DNA of 64,000 nt from Methylocystis sp. (GCA_002929055.1 PERY01000003.1:62001-126000), one strand, 5' to 3'. Positions 9,239 to 21,251 are shown, counted from the first letter of the stretch. The notes: a model not told the origin generated them from the sequence alone. A program made the numbers and translations.

Positions 9239-9301
9239 AGATCCCGGCTTGCCACCCGCGCCCCCATCGTCTATGGGGCGTGGCTTCCCACGCTCGAGCC
9301 G

Positions 9302-9811
9302 ATGGATTTTCAAGTGGCGAAGCAGAATCCGCCCGTCGCGGTCATTATGGGGTCGCAGTCCGACTGGGCGACCATGCGCCACGCCTGCGAGACCCTGAAG
9401 GCGCTCGGCGTCGGCTGCGACGCGCGCGTCGTCTCCGCCCATCGCACGCCAGAGCGGCTCGTCGCCTTCGCCAAGGGCGCGGCGGCGGAAGGCTTTCGGA
9501 TCATCATTGCGGGCGCGGGCGGGGCCGCGCATCTGCCGGGCATGGCGGCTTCAATGACCAATCTGCCGGTGCTCGGCGTGCCGATCGAATCCCAGGCCTT
9601 GAAGGGTATGGATTCGCTGCTCTCCATTGTGCAGATGCCGGGTGGCGTGCCTGTGGGCACGCTCGCCATCGGCAAGGCTGGCGCGATCAACGCCGCGATC
9701 CTCGCGGCCTCGATCCTGGCGCTCAATGACGATGCGCTTGCCGAGCGGCTTGCGGATTTCCGCGCGCAGCAGACCGCGAGCGTCGCCGAGACGCCGAAGG
9801 ACGACGCGTGA
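9302..9811 (+). CDS. purE: N5-carboxyaminoimidazole ribonucleotide mutase PurE
   Basis: PurE class I moves the carboxyl group of N5-CAIR to give CAIR in de novo purine synthesis. The 169-residue protein has the family motifs [17 protein letters not shown] (catalytic His) and [11 protein letters not shown]. Length is typical. The stop codon overlaps the GTG start of purK by four bases (GTGA), so the two subunits of this step are made together. Confidence 0.97.
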   Translation: MDFQVAKQNPPVAVIMGSQSDWATMRHACETLKALGVGCDARVVSAHRTPERLVAFAKGAAAEGFRIIIAGAGGAAHLPGMAASMTNLPVLGVPIESQALKGMDSLLSIVQMPGGVPVGTLAIGKAGAINAAILAASILALNDDALAERLADFRAQQTASVAETPKDDA

Positions 9812-10887
9812 CGATGCTGAAGCCCGGCGCCACGGTCGGCATCCTCGGCGGCGGCCAGCTCGCGCGCATGCTGGCGCTCGCCGGCGCCCGGCTCGGCCTC
9901 AAGATCCATATCTACTCGCCGGTCGCGAACGACCCCGCCTTCGAGGTGTGCGCGGCACGCACCTGCGCTGACTTCCTCGACGAAGCGGCGCTTGCGGCCT
10001 TCGCGGAATCAGTGGACGTCGTCACCTATGAATTCGAGAACGTCCCCGCGCGCACCGCGGAGGTGCTCGAAGCGCATCGGCCCGTGCGCCCCAACCCGAA
10101 GGTTTTGGCGCTGACGCAGGACCGGCTGGTGGAGAAGCAGTTCGTCAAGAGCCTTGGGATCGCGACGGCTCCTTTCGCCGACGTAACCAGCGTTGAAACG
10201 CTCGCTGAGGCGGTAGCGCAACTCGGGCGGCCGTCCATCCTGAAGACGCGCCGCTTCGGCTATGACGGCAAGGGCCAGACGAAGATCGTCGAGGGCGTCG
10301 AGCTTGCCGACGCTTTCAAGGCGGTCGGCGAAGCGCCTTCGATTCTCGAAGGTTTCGTGCGCTTCGCAAAGGAAGTCTCCGTCGTGGCCGCGCGCGGGAT
10401 CGACGGCGAGTTCCGAGCTTATGACCTGTGTGAGAACGTGCATGAGAATCACATTCTCGCGACGACGACCGCGCCCGCGGCGGTGAGCGCGGCGACAGCG
10501 CGAGCGGCGATCGACAAGGCGCGCGCCATCGCGGAAGCAGCGGAATACGTCGGCGTGATTGCGGTGGAGCTGTTCGTCGTGGCGGACGCGCCTGGCGAGC
10601 GACTTGTCGTCAACGAGATTGCGCCGCGCGTGCACAACTCCGGCCACTGGACGCTCGACGGCGCCGTGACTTCGCAGTTCGAGCAGCATATGCGCGCCGT
10701 CGCCGGCATGCCGCTGGGCGCGACGCGCCGGCATGGCCGACAGGTCGTCATGCGCAATCTCATTGGCGCCGACGCGGACAATTGGGCGAAAATCCTGCGC
10801 GAGGACGGCGCCTGCCTGCATCTCTACGGCAAGACGGAAAGCCGCCCCGGCCGAAAGATGGGGCATGTGACACGCGTCGTTTCCTAG
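9808..10887 (+). CDS. purK: N5-carboxyaminoimidazole ribonucleotide synthase PurK
   Basis: PurK is the ATP-grasp enzyme that carboxylates AIR to N5-CAIR with bicarbonate and ATP, supplying PurE. The 359-residue product opens with [15 protein letters not shown], has the ATP-grasp segment [12 protein letters not shown], and ends with the metal-binding [14 protein letters not shown]. The GTG at 9808 is chosen over ATG 9814 because AAGGA lies seven bases before it and because it gives the GTGA overlap with purE. Confidence 0.97.
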   Translation: MTMLKPGATVGILGGGQLARMLALAGARLGLKIHIYSPVANDPAFEVCAARTCADFLDEAALAAFAESVDVVTYEFENVPARTAEVLEAHRPVRPNPKVLALTQDRLVEKQFVKSLGIATAPFADVTSVETLAEAVAQLGRPSILKTRRFGYDGKGQTKIVEGVELADAFKAVGEAPSILEGFVRFAKEVSVVAARGIDGEFRAYDLCENVHENHILATTTAPAAVSAATARAAIDKARAIAEAAEYVGVIAVELFVVADAPGERLVVNEIAPRVHNSGHWTLDGAVTSQFEQHMRAVAGMPLGATRRHGRQVVMRNLIGADADNWAKILREDGACLHLYGKTESRPGRKMGHVTRVVS

Positions 10888-10903
10888 GACGCGGACGCCC
10901 GCT

Positions 10904-11806
10904 TTAGCCAATGGCGAGCCAGTTCTTCGCATTCTCCAGAATGTCGGTGATCGCCGGGTGATCCACCTTTCGGCGCACGGTAATGGCGTAAAAGCTCTCC
11001 GTAATCCCGTCGAGTTCGCCGATCTTCATGACGCCATATTGGCGCTCGATCTCTTCCCGGACGGCGACCGGGGCGACGAAGAGTCCGGCGCCTGCTGAAG
11101 CGAATGTCTTCATCAGGGCGCTGTCCTCGATTTCGGCACGAATGCTCGGAAACAAGCGCTTGTTCTCGAACCAGAGATCCAGCGAACGCCGCAGCGCCGT
11201 CGCAGGAGTGGGGAACAGGAAAGGCGCGCCCTCGAGCGATTCGGGGAAATTATCCATGTATCGAACCGCGATATGCGGCGCGCCGAAGACCGCGACGCCG
11301 CACTGGCCAAGCAGATGATTGTAGACGCGCCCGCCTATCGCGGTCGTCGCGGGCGCATCGGCGAGCACGATATCGACGCCATGCAGCGAAAGCTCCGCGA
11401 GGAGGCGCTCGACCTTGTCCTCGTGAAGGATGACCTGGGTTTCGCCGGCGTCGCGGAGCGCGGGCTCGACGAGCCGGTAGATGAGCAGCTTGGGAAGAGC
11501 GTCCGCGACCCCGACGCTGAGCCGCCCGCCGAGAGCGCCGGCGCGACCCTTCAGCGTATTGGTAAGCTCGCGCCCGAGCGCGAAAATCTCGTCGGCGTAA
11601 TTGTAGACCGTGCGCCCCTTCTCGGTCAGCGTCAGATTGCGGCCTTCCTTGCGCAGGAGCTGCGCGCCGATCGCGTCCTCGAAGACAGCGAGCTGACCGC
11701 TGATCGTCGGCTGGGCGAGACGCAGCTTCTCGCTGGCGCGCGTCACGCTTCCTTCCCGCGCGACGTTCCAGAAGTAGAAGAGATGCTGGTAGTTGAGGCG
11801 GTCCAT
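10904..11806 (-). CDS. nhaR: LysR-family regulator of the NhaR type
   Basis: The 300-residue protein has an N-terminal winged helix with NYQHLFYFWNVAREGSVTRA and QPTISGQLAVFE. This YFW-containing version is typical of NhaR rather than generic LysR proteins. The effector domain keeps NhaR-like stretches (GVADALPKLL, ALMKTFASAGAGLFVAP). In E. coli NhaR senses Na+ and activates nhaA. Here it points away from the efflux operon at 12230 and shares a 423-base intergenic region with it. It ends 16 bases from the convergent purK. Targets could be the efflux operon, the CPA1 antiporter at 7060-8268, or both (inference). Confidence 0.85.
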   Translation of the reverse strand: MDRLNYQHLFYFWNVAREGSVTRASEKLRLAQPTISGQLAVFEDAIGAQLLRKEGRNLTLTEKGRTVYNYADEIFALGRELTNTLKGRAGALGGRLSVGVADALPKLLIYRLVEPALRDAGETQVILHEDKVERLLAELSLHGVDIVLADAPATTAIGGRVYNHLLGQCGVAVFGAPHIAVRYMDNFPESLEGAPFLFPTPATALRRSLDLWFENKRLFPSIRAEIEDSALMKTFASAGAGLFVAPVAVREEIERQYGVMKIGELDGITESFYAITVRRKVDHPAITDILENAKNWLAIG

Positions 11807-12229
11807 GGAGAGCCATCGAAAATAACGATACCTCTAATTCATATATCCTATTTTTCAATTTTCTGGGAGGGGGTTATTTCGGTAGCCGGGTAATTCCATG
11901 CTCCTTTTCGATGCGTCGATGAATCCCCGTCCGGGCGCCGAGCGTACGGCCCTGAGAGCATTGAGAAAATCGATCCCTAATATTCGCTCCGCCTATTTTT
12001 GCTCTAGCTTTAGCGTCCCATATATTCGGTGTGACGAAGCCGCGCGCTTCGCGCCGGTTCTACGTAAAAGCGGAATCTTCCAATGTGTCACGCCACGAAC
12101 TTGCGAACGGACGCTCCGACCCTGGCAAGACCGCTGATGCTTCATTTGATGGTTCCAGATAGTTCATCAAAATGTCATGAAGAAATACTGTTGGTAAGCA
12201 AAGCCTAGCCTTGTGGAGCGCCCAAGCGC
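11807..12229 (+). other. Divergent intergenic region between nhaR-like gene and efflux operon
   Basis: This 423-base region is AT-richer than the flanking genes (for example about 11820-11860 and 11975-12025) and should hold both promoters. No open frame in it has recognisable content; the 79-codon plus-strand frame at 11898 has no family resemblance and poor context. The only clear structure is the inverted repeat listed at 12145-12171. Confidence 0.5.
12145..12171. promoter_or_regulatory. Inverted repeat, possible operator of the efflux operon
   Basis: TTTGATG at 12145-12151 and CATCAAA at 12165-12171 form a perfect seven-base inverted repeat with a 13-base spacer. It lies 59 bases before the MFS start codon. 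Size and position suit a dimeric repressor or the NhaR-like protein, but no consensus is known to me, so the role is inferred. Confidence 0.35.
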
Positions 12230-13954
12230 ATGCTTAAAAGTCATCAGACCCTCCCGACGGAGGATCCGGGCTCTCAACAAGTGCAGCCGTCGACAGACGC
12301 TGAAGCCGTCACCGCAGCAGCAGCTGGCGCGCATCAGTCCCCAGCTCATGGAACGCCCCTCAGCATGATGGCAGACTTCGATCGACTGACGGGCGGAAGG
12401 CTTCTTTTGCTCATCGGCATGTTGGGTTTGGGCTATGTCGACGTGCTTTCCAACGTCTCCGGTCACAGTATCACCACACCTTATTCCGCAGGCTCGCTAG
12501 AAGGCGTGACGTCCAGCTTCACAGCATGGGGCACCACCTTCTACCTCATCGGCGTCGCGCTGGGCGTACCGCTCGCCCGCATCTTCTCGGGCCGGTTCGG
12601 CGAATACAACGTTCTCACTCTGGGTTATCTCGGCTACGCCATCGCCTCGCTGATCACAGTGTTCAGCCCGACGGCCTATGTCTATGCGCCGTCGCGCTTC
12701 GTCTTCGGCGTATTCGGCGGCTTTCTCGCGGTCGTCAGCCAGTCGGCGGCGCTCGGCGAACTCCCGGACAAGCAATACAAGATCGGCCTCGGATATTGGG
12801 CGGCTCTCGGCATCCTGCCCTATACGCTGGCGGTCTTCCTGGGCGGCTTCTGGGCCGAGTATTTTTCGTGGCGCTGGCTGTTCTACGCGAATGCGACGAT
12901 CGGCGTTCTCGTCGCTGCAATCGTCGGGGCCATACTCTACGGACGCACTTACAAGCGCAAGATCGTCCGCTTCGACGCGGTCGGCTTCTTTCTGCTCTCC
13001 GTAACGCTGATCGGCGTGCAGATGATGCTGAGCACGGGCAACGACTTCGATTGGTTCGGCTCGGTCTCCCTGTCCGTCGCCATGATTGTCGTTCTCGTCG
13101 CCTTCCCGACCTTCATCATCTGGGAATGGGGCGAACGGCATCCCATCCTCGACGTGCGCCTTTTCGCACGATCGAGCTACGCTGTCGGCGTAGCCTGTGG
13201 GTTCTTCGGGTTTCTCACCATTCAGGGGCTCATGTCCCTGCTCTCGGTGCAAATGCAGTTGCTGCTTGGCTACAGCTCGTCGCTTGCCGGTCATGTCTAT
13301 CTGGTCATGATGATCGCCGGCCTGCCGCTCGCAGGATTCATGTACGAAATATCCAAGAAGCTCGACGTGCGGCTCGTCATCAGCGTGATGTTCATGTGCT
13401 CTTCGGTTGTGCTCACATGGCTGGGCCTCTTCGACAAGCACGCCTCCTTCGACGCGCTGGTCGTCCCGGTTGTTTTTCTGGGACTTTGCGTCGCGGCGCT
13501 GTCGGCGCCGACTTCCACGCTGGCCACCTACGGGCTCTCCGGCGTGACCTACAAGCGCGCGGCCGAGGAATTCCTGCTCTCACGCCTTGTCGGCGGCGCC
13601 TTCGGAATCGCCATTCAGAGCGTCATCTACTTCCGCCGCACGCCGTGGCACCAACTGAACCTGTCCGAATATCTCGGTGGGCGGCGCTATGCGTCGCTCG
13701 ACACAATTGCTACTCTGACTCAGCAATTGCAGTCTCTCGGAATGTCGGAGTCGGTTGCGCGCAGGCAGATCGCGCGGCTGATCCGCCAACAAGCAGGAAT
13801 TCTCGCCCTGAATGACGCCTTCCTGATCGGAGCCTTCGTGTGCTTCCTGCTCGGCGTATTCGTCTGGTTTGCGCGCCTGAAGAAGGATCCCGGCGCCTAT
13901 CCTGCCTATGCGGCGGCGAAGCCCGACGTTAAGGCGGTTGCGGCGGAGCATTGA
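12230..13954 (+). CDS. MFS multidrug transporter, DHA2/EmrB-like
   Basis: The 574-residue integral membrane protein has a hydrophilic 50-residue N-terminal tail and then about 14 hydrophobic segments, as in the 14-helix DHA2 family. The first helix is LLLLIGMLGLGYVDVL, and WAEYFSWRWLFYANA corresponds to the family's WRWIFYIN motif. It is a proton-driven exporter in the inner membrane. The stop overlaps the ATG of the outer-membrane factor by one base, and the adaptor protein follows. The three genes thus encode a complete EmrAB-TolC-like pump. Substrate is unknown. Confidence 0.9.
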   Translation: MLKSHQTLPTEDPGSQQVQPSTDAEAVTAAAAGAHQSPAHGTPLSMMADFDRLTGGRLLLLIGMLGLGYVDVLSNVSGHSITTPYSAGSLEGVTSSFTAWGTTFYLIGVALGVPLARIFSGRFGEYNVLTLGYLGYAIASLITVFSPTAYVYAPSRFVFGVFGGFLAVVSQSAALGELPDKQYKIGLGYWAALGILPYTLAVFLGGFWAEYFSWRWLFYANATIGVLVAAIVGAILYGRTYKRKIVRFDAVGFFLLSVTLIGVQMMLSTGNDFDWFGSVSLSVAMIVVLVAFPTFIIWEWGERHPILDVRLFARSSYAVGVACGFFGFLTIQGLMSLLSVQMQLLLGYSSSLAGHVYLVMMIAGLPLAGFMYEISKKLDVRLVISVMFMCSSVVLTWLGLFDKHASFDALVVPVVFLGLCVAALSAPTSTLATYGLSGVTYKRAAEEFLLSRLVGGAFGIAIQSVIYFRRTPWHQLNLSEYLGGRRYASLDTIATLTQQLQSLGMSESVARRQIARLIRQQAGILALNDAFLIGAFVCFLLGVFVWFARLKKDPGAYPAYAAAKPDVKAVAAEH

Positions 13955-15531
13955 TGAGCGTTTCGACAGTAAAACATCCTCGGAGCTTGCGCGTCCGGAA
14001 AGCGTGGATGCTTGCGGGGGCCGCCGCGCCGCTCGCCGCCTGCATGCCGACCACGCAGGCAGACCGCGCGCAATTCATGGAGCCGCCGGCGATGAGCCGG
14101 ACCATCGCGTCCTCCGGAGCCAGGAGCGTCAGCGAGAAAGGCTGGCCGAGTCAGCAATGGTGGCGCTCCTTCCGCAGCGCCGACCTCGACCATATCGTCG
14201 ACAAGGCGCTCCTCGACAACCAGAGCCTTCGGAAGGCTGCCGACACGCTGAAAGAGGCGGAGGCCGTTATCGACATCGCCGGCTCGCGCCTCACGCCCTT
14301 CGTCGAGACGGACCTTGCCTACAAGCAATATCGCTATGCCGAGCGTGGCGTGGCGGCGAGCCTGAACCCGCGTCAGGCAGGCCTTGAAAAATCGGCGGCC
14401 TTTCTGAATCCGCTCTCCGCCAAGTGGGAGCTGGATTTTTGGGGAAAGAACCGCGCCCAACTCGACGCCACCATTGGCGAAGCGATAGCCCAGGCCGGCG
14501 AACTCGAGCAAAATCGACTCGTTCTGACGGCCGGCGTCTCGCGCGCCTATTTTCGTGGCTACATACTGGCCCGGCAGCTCGAACTCGCAAAAGAGATTAC
14601 GAAGCTGCGGCATGATGTGCGCGGGCTCTCCGAGACGCGCTTCCAGACCGGCCTCGACACACTCGACAGCGTGCAGATCGCGCGCGTCGCCGAGGAGTCG
14701 GCGGTCCGCCGCGAGGCGTCCTTGATCGCGGCCATTTCGTTACAGGAAAACGCACTTTCGCGCCTGATGGGCGAAGGGCCGGACGCCGCGCGCGATCTTT
14801 TCGCGGCCAAAAAGAGCGTCACGCCGGTTTACCCCGCGCTCCCGAAGAAGCTGCCGATCGAACTGCTCGCCCACCGGCCGGATCTTTCCGCAGCGCTGCG
14901 GCGCGCCGAGGCGGCCGCCGAGCGTATCCACGCCGCCAAAGCCGCTTTCCTGCCCTCGATCGATCTGTCGGTGTCGGCGGGCCTCGAGGCTTCCGTCACC
15001 TCCTCCCAATTCGCGAGGCTTGGCGGCTTTCTCTTCAACCCGGGGGCCATGGTCTATAGCGCCACGCCAGGCCTGCACCTGCCGATCTTCCAGGGCGGAA
15101 GGCTCTCGGGCGCTCTGGAAGTGCAGAGAGCGGAATATGACCAGGCGGTGGACACCTACAACGAAACGCTCCTCGCGGCTGCGCAGCAAGTGGCGGACGC
15201 GCTCGCCAATCTCAAACGCGCCAAGGCTGAATATGAATCGCAGGCGCGTTTCGTGAAAGCGCGGCGCGCGGAGTTGGAGCTCGCGCGCGTGCGTTTGCGC
15301 GATGGCCTGCGCGACCGCCGCGAAGTCGTGCAGGAAAACGCAGACATGCTCGATGCTGTCTTCATTCAGCGTGGCCTGGAAGGCGATCGTCTGATCGCCG
15401 CCGTCGATCTTTATCAGGCGCTCGGCGGCGGCTTCTACGACGATTCGCATTTCACGGAACCCAAGCCCGCGCCCGAAACGGACCCCATTACCCCGGTAGT
15501 CGACGCCGTGAAGTCGATCGGGGGAGGTTGA
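13954..15531 (+). CDS. Outer-membrane efflux lipoprotein (TolC/NodT family)
   Basis: The 525-residue protein forms the trimeric outer-membrane channel of a tripartite pump. The N-terminus is a lipoprotein signal with lipobox LAAC (VRKAWMLAGAAAPLAAC), so the mature protein is acylated on the cysteine. Two outer membrane efflux repeats follow, with the family marks WELDFWGK and LAHRPDLSAALRRAEAA. Proline- and acid-rich residues close the C-terminus. The ATG is fused to the preceding stop (TGATG). It is the second gene of the efflux operon. Confidence 0.92.
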   Translation: MSVSTVKHPRSLRVRKAWMLAGAAAPLAACMPTTQADRAQFMEPPAMSRTIASSGARSVSEKGWPSQQWWRSFRSADLDHIVDKALLDNQSLRKAADTLKEAEAVIDIAGSRLTPFVETDLAYKQYRYAERGVAASLNPRQAGLEKSAAFLNPLSAKWELDFWGKNRAQLDATIGEAIAQAGELEQNRLVLTAGVSRAYFRGYILARQLELAKEITKLRHDVRGLSETRFQTGLDTLDSVQIARVAEESAVRREASLIAAISLQENALSRLMGEGPDAARDLFAAKKSVTPVYPALPKKLPIELLAHRPDLSAALRRAEAAAERIHAAKAAFLPSIDLSVSAGLEASVTSSQFARLGGFLFNPGAMVYSATPGLHLPIFQGGRLSGALEVQRAEYDQAVDTYNETLLAAAQQVADALANLKRAKAEYESQARFVKARRAELELARVRLRDGLRDRREVVQENADMLDAVFIQRGLEGDRLIAAVDLYQALGGGFYDDSHFTEPKPAPETDPITPVVDAVKSIGGG

Positions 15532-15532
15532 T

Positions 15533-16765
15533 ATGGCTGAAGCACCCACAACAGAAGCGCCCGCCGCACCCAAAGCCCCGCCGCTGTCGCGCAAGAACAT
15601 CCGCGCGCGACGGACGTTCCTGCTCAGGCTCGTCGTCGTCGGCGTCGTCATCGGCGTGCTCGCCGCGCTGTTTCGCTGGCTCACCTACGACAGCGACTGG
15701 GTGACGACGGATAACGCCTTCGTCACCGGCAACATCATACCCGTGCAATCGGACGCGACTGGCGTCGTTGCTCAAGTGCTGGCTGAAGAGACACAGCTCG
15801 TGAAGGCGGGCGAAGTTCTCGTGAAGCTCGACGCGCAGCGCGCCGGCGCCGCGCTGGGACAGGCGGAGGGCGAACTCGGACGCGCCGTGCGCACCGTCGG
15901 CGCGCTCTTCGCCAACCGCCGGCAGGTCTGCCAGAAGATCACGTCGCGCACCGCCGTTCGCGAGCGCACGCTACACGATCTCGACAGATACAAGCGGGCC
16001 GTGACGAGCGGCGCCGCCTCTCGCCAATTGCTGCAGAACACCGAGGATACGCTCGCCGCGCAGGACGCCGATCTGAAAGAGGCGCGCGCCGAGTTGCAAG
16101 CGATCGACGCGCGGGTTGGCGGAGTCACGCGCACGAACCATCCCGACATCGAGGTGGCGAGGGCGCGGTTCAACGACGCCTATGTCGAATATTTGCGCCA
16201 GAACATACGCGCGCCGGCGACCGGCTATGTCGCCAAGCGCCGCGTGCAGGTGGGCCAGCGCGTTAGACCCGGCGACCAGATTCTCAACATCGTGCCGCTC
16301 GACCATCTCTGGGTCGAGGCCAACATGTGGGAAAACCGCATGGACCGCATCCGGCCCGGCCAGCCCGCGACGATCAAGGTCGATCTTTACGGATCGCAAG
16401 TCACCTTCAACGGCACTGTCGAGGGACTCGTGCCGGGATCGGGCAGCGTATTCGCGACACTGCCGCCCGACAATGCGACCGGCAACTTCATCCGCATCGT
16501 GCAGCGCGTGCCGGTCCGTATCGCCATCAATCCGGAAGAGTTGAAGAAAACGCCGCTGCGGCCGGGCCTGTCGACGATCACCAGGATCAACGTTGGCGAC
16601 GAAGGGAAGCCCGCAAACGACTCGATCGTGAAGACCACGACCAGCGAATATGCGACGGACGTCTTTGGCAAGGATCTCGCCGAGGCGAAAATTCGCGCGG
16701 AGAAAGTGATCAACGACAATCTCGTCGGCGCGGGCGACGACGGTTATTGCGCAGCGGTGAAATAA
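15533..16765 (+). CDS. HlyD-family membrane fusion protein (EmrA-like adaptor)
   Basis: The 410-residue periplasmic adaptor has a short cytoplasmic tail and one membrane helix (LLRLVVVGVVIGVLAALF). The biotinyl-lipoyl-like half motif TTDNAFVTGNIIPVQSDATG follows, then a coiled-coil hairpin (about residues 95-200) and the second half motif IRAPATGYVAKRRVQVGQ. It bridges the MFS pump and the outer-membrane channel. It begins one base after the preceding stop and ends the operon just before a strong terminator. Confidence 0.93.
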   Translation: MAEAPTTEAPAAPKAPPLSRKNIRARRTFLLRLVVVGVVIGVLAALFRWLTYDSDWVTTDNAFVTGNIIPVQSDATGVVAQVLAEETQLVKAGEVLVKLDAQRAGAALGQAEGELGRAVRTVGALFANRRQVCQKITSRTAVRERTLHDLDRYKRAVTSGAASRQLLQNTEDTLAAQDADLKEARAELQAIDARVGGVTRTNHPDIEVARARFNDAYVEYLRQNIRAPATGYVAKRRVQVGQRVRPGDQILNIVPLDHLWVEANMWENRMDRIRPGQPATIKVDLYGSQVTFNGTVEGLVPGSGSVFATLPPDNATGNFIRIVQRVPVRIAINPEELKKTPLRPGLSTITRINVGDEGKPANDSIVKTTTSEYATDVFGKDLAEAKIRAEKVINDNLVGAGDDGYCAAVK

Positions 16766-16790
16766 TCGCCTTACTCGGTTTGCACAAAAA

Positions 16791-16820
16791 AAACGCGGCC
16801 CTGAAAGGCCGCGTTTTTTC
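16791..16820. terminator. Bidirectional intrinsic terminator between efflux operon and pccA
   Basis: A perfect ten-pair stem AAACGCGGCC/GGCCGCGTTT (16791-16800 with 16807-16816) has a six-base loop. T-runs leave on the plus side (GTTTTTTC) and A-runs precede it, giving a U-tract for minus-strand transcripts too. It serves the convergent efflux operon and pccA. Confidence 0.9.
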
Positions 16821-16837
16821 ATTACGAAGACTTCGCG

Positions 16838-18847
<2,010 letters not shown>

Positions 18848-18926
18848 GCGAGCCCCAATTGCCCTTGTTTTCCGGCGTTGCGGGCGCTTCTGAGAAAGCC
18901 CTGCCGCGCGCCGGCCTCCCTATAGC

Positions 18927-19559
18927 TTACTTGGCTTCGGTCTCTTCGTCGGCGCGCTTCTCCTGCACGCTGTCGATGATGCCGAAATTCTTCGCCTCTT
19001 CCGCAGACATGAAGTGGTCGCGGTCGAGCGTGCGCTCGATCGTCTCATAATCCTTGCCGCTGTGGCGGACATAGATGTCGTTCAGGCGCTTCTTCACCTT
19101 GAGGATGTCCTCGGCGTGGCGCTGAATGTCCGAAGCCTGCCCCTGGAAGCCGCCGGAGGGCTGGTGCAGCATGACGCGGGCGTTGGGCAGCGCATAGCGC
19201 TGGCCCGCCTCGCCGGCGCACAGCAGGAGCGAGCCCATCGACGCCGCCTGGCCCACGCAGAGCGTCGAAACCTTGGGCTTGATGAACTGCATCGTGTCGT
19301 AGATCGCGAGGCCCGACGTCACAACGCCGCCGGGCGAGTTGATGTAGAGCGATATTTCCTTCTTCGGATTTTCCGATTCGAGGAAGAGCAACTGCGCGAT
19401 GATGACGGAGGCCATGTGGTCTTCGACCGGGCCGGTGAGAAAAATGATCCGCTCGCGCAACAGACGCGAGTAGATGTCGAACCCGCGCTCGCCGCGCGAT
19501 GTGTTCTCGATCACCTGCGGAATGAGATACTGGTTGTAGACCTCTATCGGATCACGCAT
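18927..19559 (-). CDS. clpP: ATP-dependent Clp protease proteolytic subunit ClpP
   Basis: ClpP is the serine peptidase of the Clp chambered protease. The 210-residue product opens [16 protein letters not shown]. It has [17 protein letters not shown], the catalytic Ser in [11 protein letters not shown], His in [10 protein letters not shown], and Asp later in ERTLDRDHF. The start is chosen by comparison with the family, since the frame stays open to 19610. The gene lies 176 bases after tig on the same strand. clpX, which usually follows clpP, is not next: pccA is. Confidence 0.96.
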   Translation of the reverse strand: MRDPIEVYNQYLIPQVIENTSRGERGFDIYSRLLRERIIFLTGPVEDHMASVIIAQLLFLESENPKKEISLYINSPGGVVTSGLAIYDTMQFIKPKVSTLCVGQAASMGSLLLCAGEAGQRYALPNARVMLHQPSGGFQGQASDIQRHAEDILKVKKRLNDIYVRHSGKDYETIERTLDRDHFMSAEEAKNFGIIDSVQEKRADEETEAK

Positions 19560-19735
19560 CGCATCGCCTTCCCCTGCGCGCCGTCGCATCCTTCGAGGCG
19601 CGCGCTTCACGTCATTGGAGCGCTCACTCGAGCCTGCGCCGCAGCCGTTTATGTGGTCTTGCCGGCGGAGAGATTCTCCGCCGGCGAAATCGATGTCCCG
19701 TCATATGCCGGAGCGCGCCGGGACGCAAACGAAGC

Positions 19736-21085
19736 TTACGCTTCGTCCTCTTCCTTGAAGAGCTCTTCCCTGCTCACGGTCTTGTCCGCGATCTTTATCA
19801 ACTTCGAGATGTGATCGACGACGCGCTCCTCGTAAATCGGCGCACGCAGCTGGGCGAGCGCCTGCTCATTGTTGCGGTAGAAATCCCACACCTGCTTTTC
19901 CTGGCCCGGGAACATGCGGGCGCGCTCGACCAGCGCCTCGGTGAGATCCTTGTCCTCGACCTTCACGCCAGCGCCCTGGCCGATCTCGGCGAGAACGAGG
20001 CCCAGACGCACGCGGCGCTCGGCGATCTTGCGGAATTCGGCCTTGGTCTCGTCCTCGGTCTTGCCCTCTTCAGCCAGCGGCTGGCCGGTGCGGCGGCTCT
20101 CGGCCTCGTGCTGGCCCCATATATTGTTGAACTCCTGCTCGACCAGAGTCTCGGGCAGCTCGAAAGAATAGCGGCTGTCGAGAGCGTCCAGCAGTGCGCG
20201 CTTGAGCTTGTCGCGCGAGACCTTGTGGAAGTCGGCCTCGAGGTTGCCCTTCACAGCTTCCTTCATGGCCTCGAAATTCTCGAAACCGTATTTCGTGGCG
20301 AGCTCCTCGCCGATCTCGAGCGACTTGGCCGCGGCGACGGCCTTCACGGTCACGTCGAACTCGGCATCCTTGCCGGCAAGATGCGCCGCCGAATAATCCG
20401 CCGGGAACGTCACCTTGACGACGCGCTGCTCGCCCGCGGCGGCGCCGGCGAGTTGATCCTCGAAGCCGGGGATGAATGTGTTGGAGCCCAGCACAAGGTC
20501 GATGTCGCCGCCCGTGCCGCCCTCGAAGGGCACGCCGTCGAGCTTGCCGGTGAAGTCGATCGTGAGCTTGTCGCCCGTCTCGGCCTTGGCGCCCTCTTCG
20601 CGCGCCTCGAACTCCTGCGCGCGATCCGCGAGGTTCTTGAGGGCCGAGGCAATGTCGTCCTCGCTGACTTCTGCGACAGGGCGCTCGAGGGCGATGTCGT
20701 CGAAGGAGCCGATCTCGATCGCGGGCAGCGTCTCGAAAGTGACTGTGAAGGCGAAGTCGCCATCAGCTTCGAGCGCGCGCTCGACTTCTTCCTGGCCGCC
20801 GGGGAACTCGAGTTTCGGCTCGACGGCGATTCGCAGCTGATTATCCTCGACGATCTTGCGGTTGGCCTCGTTCACGGCCTCCTGCAGAACGTCGCCCATG
20901 ATGCTCTTGCCATAGAGCTTTTTGAGATGGCCGATCGGCGCCTTGCCGGGGCGGAAGCTCTTGATCTGAGCCTTGGCCTGAACGTCCGCGAGCTGGGCCG
21001 CGAGCTTGGCGGCGAGGTCGCCCGCCGGCAGCACGACCTTGAATTCCTGCTTCAAACCCTGCGAGGAGGTTTGCGTCACTTGCAT
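19736..21085 (-). CDS. tig: Trigger factor (ribosome-associated chaperone)
   Basis: The 449-residue protein has an N-terminal ribosome-binding domain (MQVTQTSSQGLKQEFKV, with FRPGKAPIGHLKKLYGK as the ribosome-docking loop). A central FKBP-type peptidyl-prolyl isomerase domain follows (IDFTGKLDGVPFEGGTG, about residues 165-245), then a helical chaperone domain. It holds nascent chains at the exit tunnel. The gene is followed by clpP, the common arrangement. Its 5' end is about 80 bases from tRNA-Leu, transcribed the same way. Confidence 0.97.
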   Translation of the reverse strand: MQVTQTSSQGLKQEFKVVLPAGDLAAKLAAQLADVQAKAQIKSFRPGKAPIGHLKKLYGKSIMGDVLQEAVNEANRKIVEDNQLRIAVEPKLEFPGGQEEVERALEADGDFAFTVTFETLPAIEIGSFDDIALERPVAEVSEDDIASALKNLADRAQEFEAREEGAKAETGDKLTIDFTGKLDGVPFEGGTGGDIDLVLGSNTFIPGFEDQLAGAAAGEQRVVKVTFPADYSAAHLAGKDAEFDVTVKAVAAAKSLEIGEELATKYGFENFEAMKEAVKGNLEADFHKVSRDKLKRALLDALDSRYSFELPETLVEQEFNNIWGQHEAESRRTGQPLAEEGKTEDETKAEFRKIAERRVRLGLVLAEIGQGAGVKVEDKDLTEALVERARMFPGQEKQVWDFYRNNEQALAQLRAPIYEERVVDHISKLIKIADKTVSREELFKEEDEA

Positions 21086-21166
21086 GTCGATCGCCTTCTA
21101 CAACTTCAAAGCCGCCGGCGCGCGCACGGGCGGATATTGCGAAATCTCCGCGAAACTGCGGCGTTT

Positions 21167-21251
21167 TGGTGCGGGCGGAGGGAGTCGAACCCCCACGACT
21201 TTCGTCACCGGAACCTAAATCCGGCGCGTCTACCAGTTCCGCCACGCCCGC
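21167..21251 (-). tRNA. tRNA-Leu (anticodon TAG)
   Basis: The minus strand gives acceptor GCGGGCG/CGCCCGC, a long variable arm typical of leucine tRNAs (TGACGAAAGTCG region), and the anticodon stem CCGGA/TCCGG around TTTAGGT. Anticodon TAG lies at 21215-21217 and reads CUA. The 3' CCA is encoded (21167-21169). Length is 85 bases. Confidence 0.95.

Noticed and set aside
11898..12137. 79-codon plus-strand frame in the nhaR/efflux intergenic region
   Set aside because: No recognisable domain, poor start context and it lies within an AT-rich promoter region.
19661..19685. Perfect 11-pair inverted repeat GCCGGCGGAGA/TCTCCGCCGGC between tig and clpP
   Set aside because: As a terminator: the loop is three bases and no T-run follows on either strand, so it was not called. 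It may be an mRNA processing or stability hairpin.
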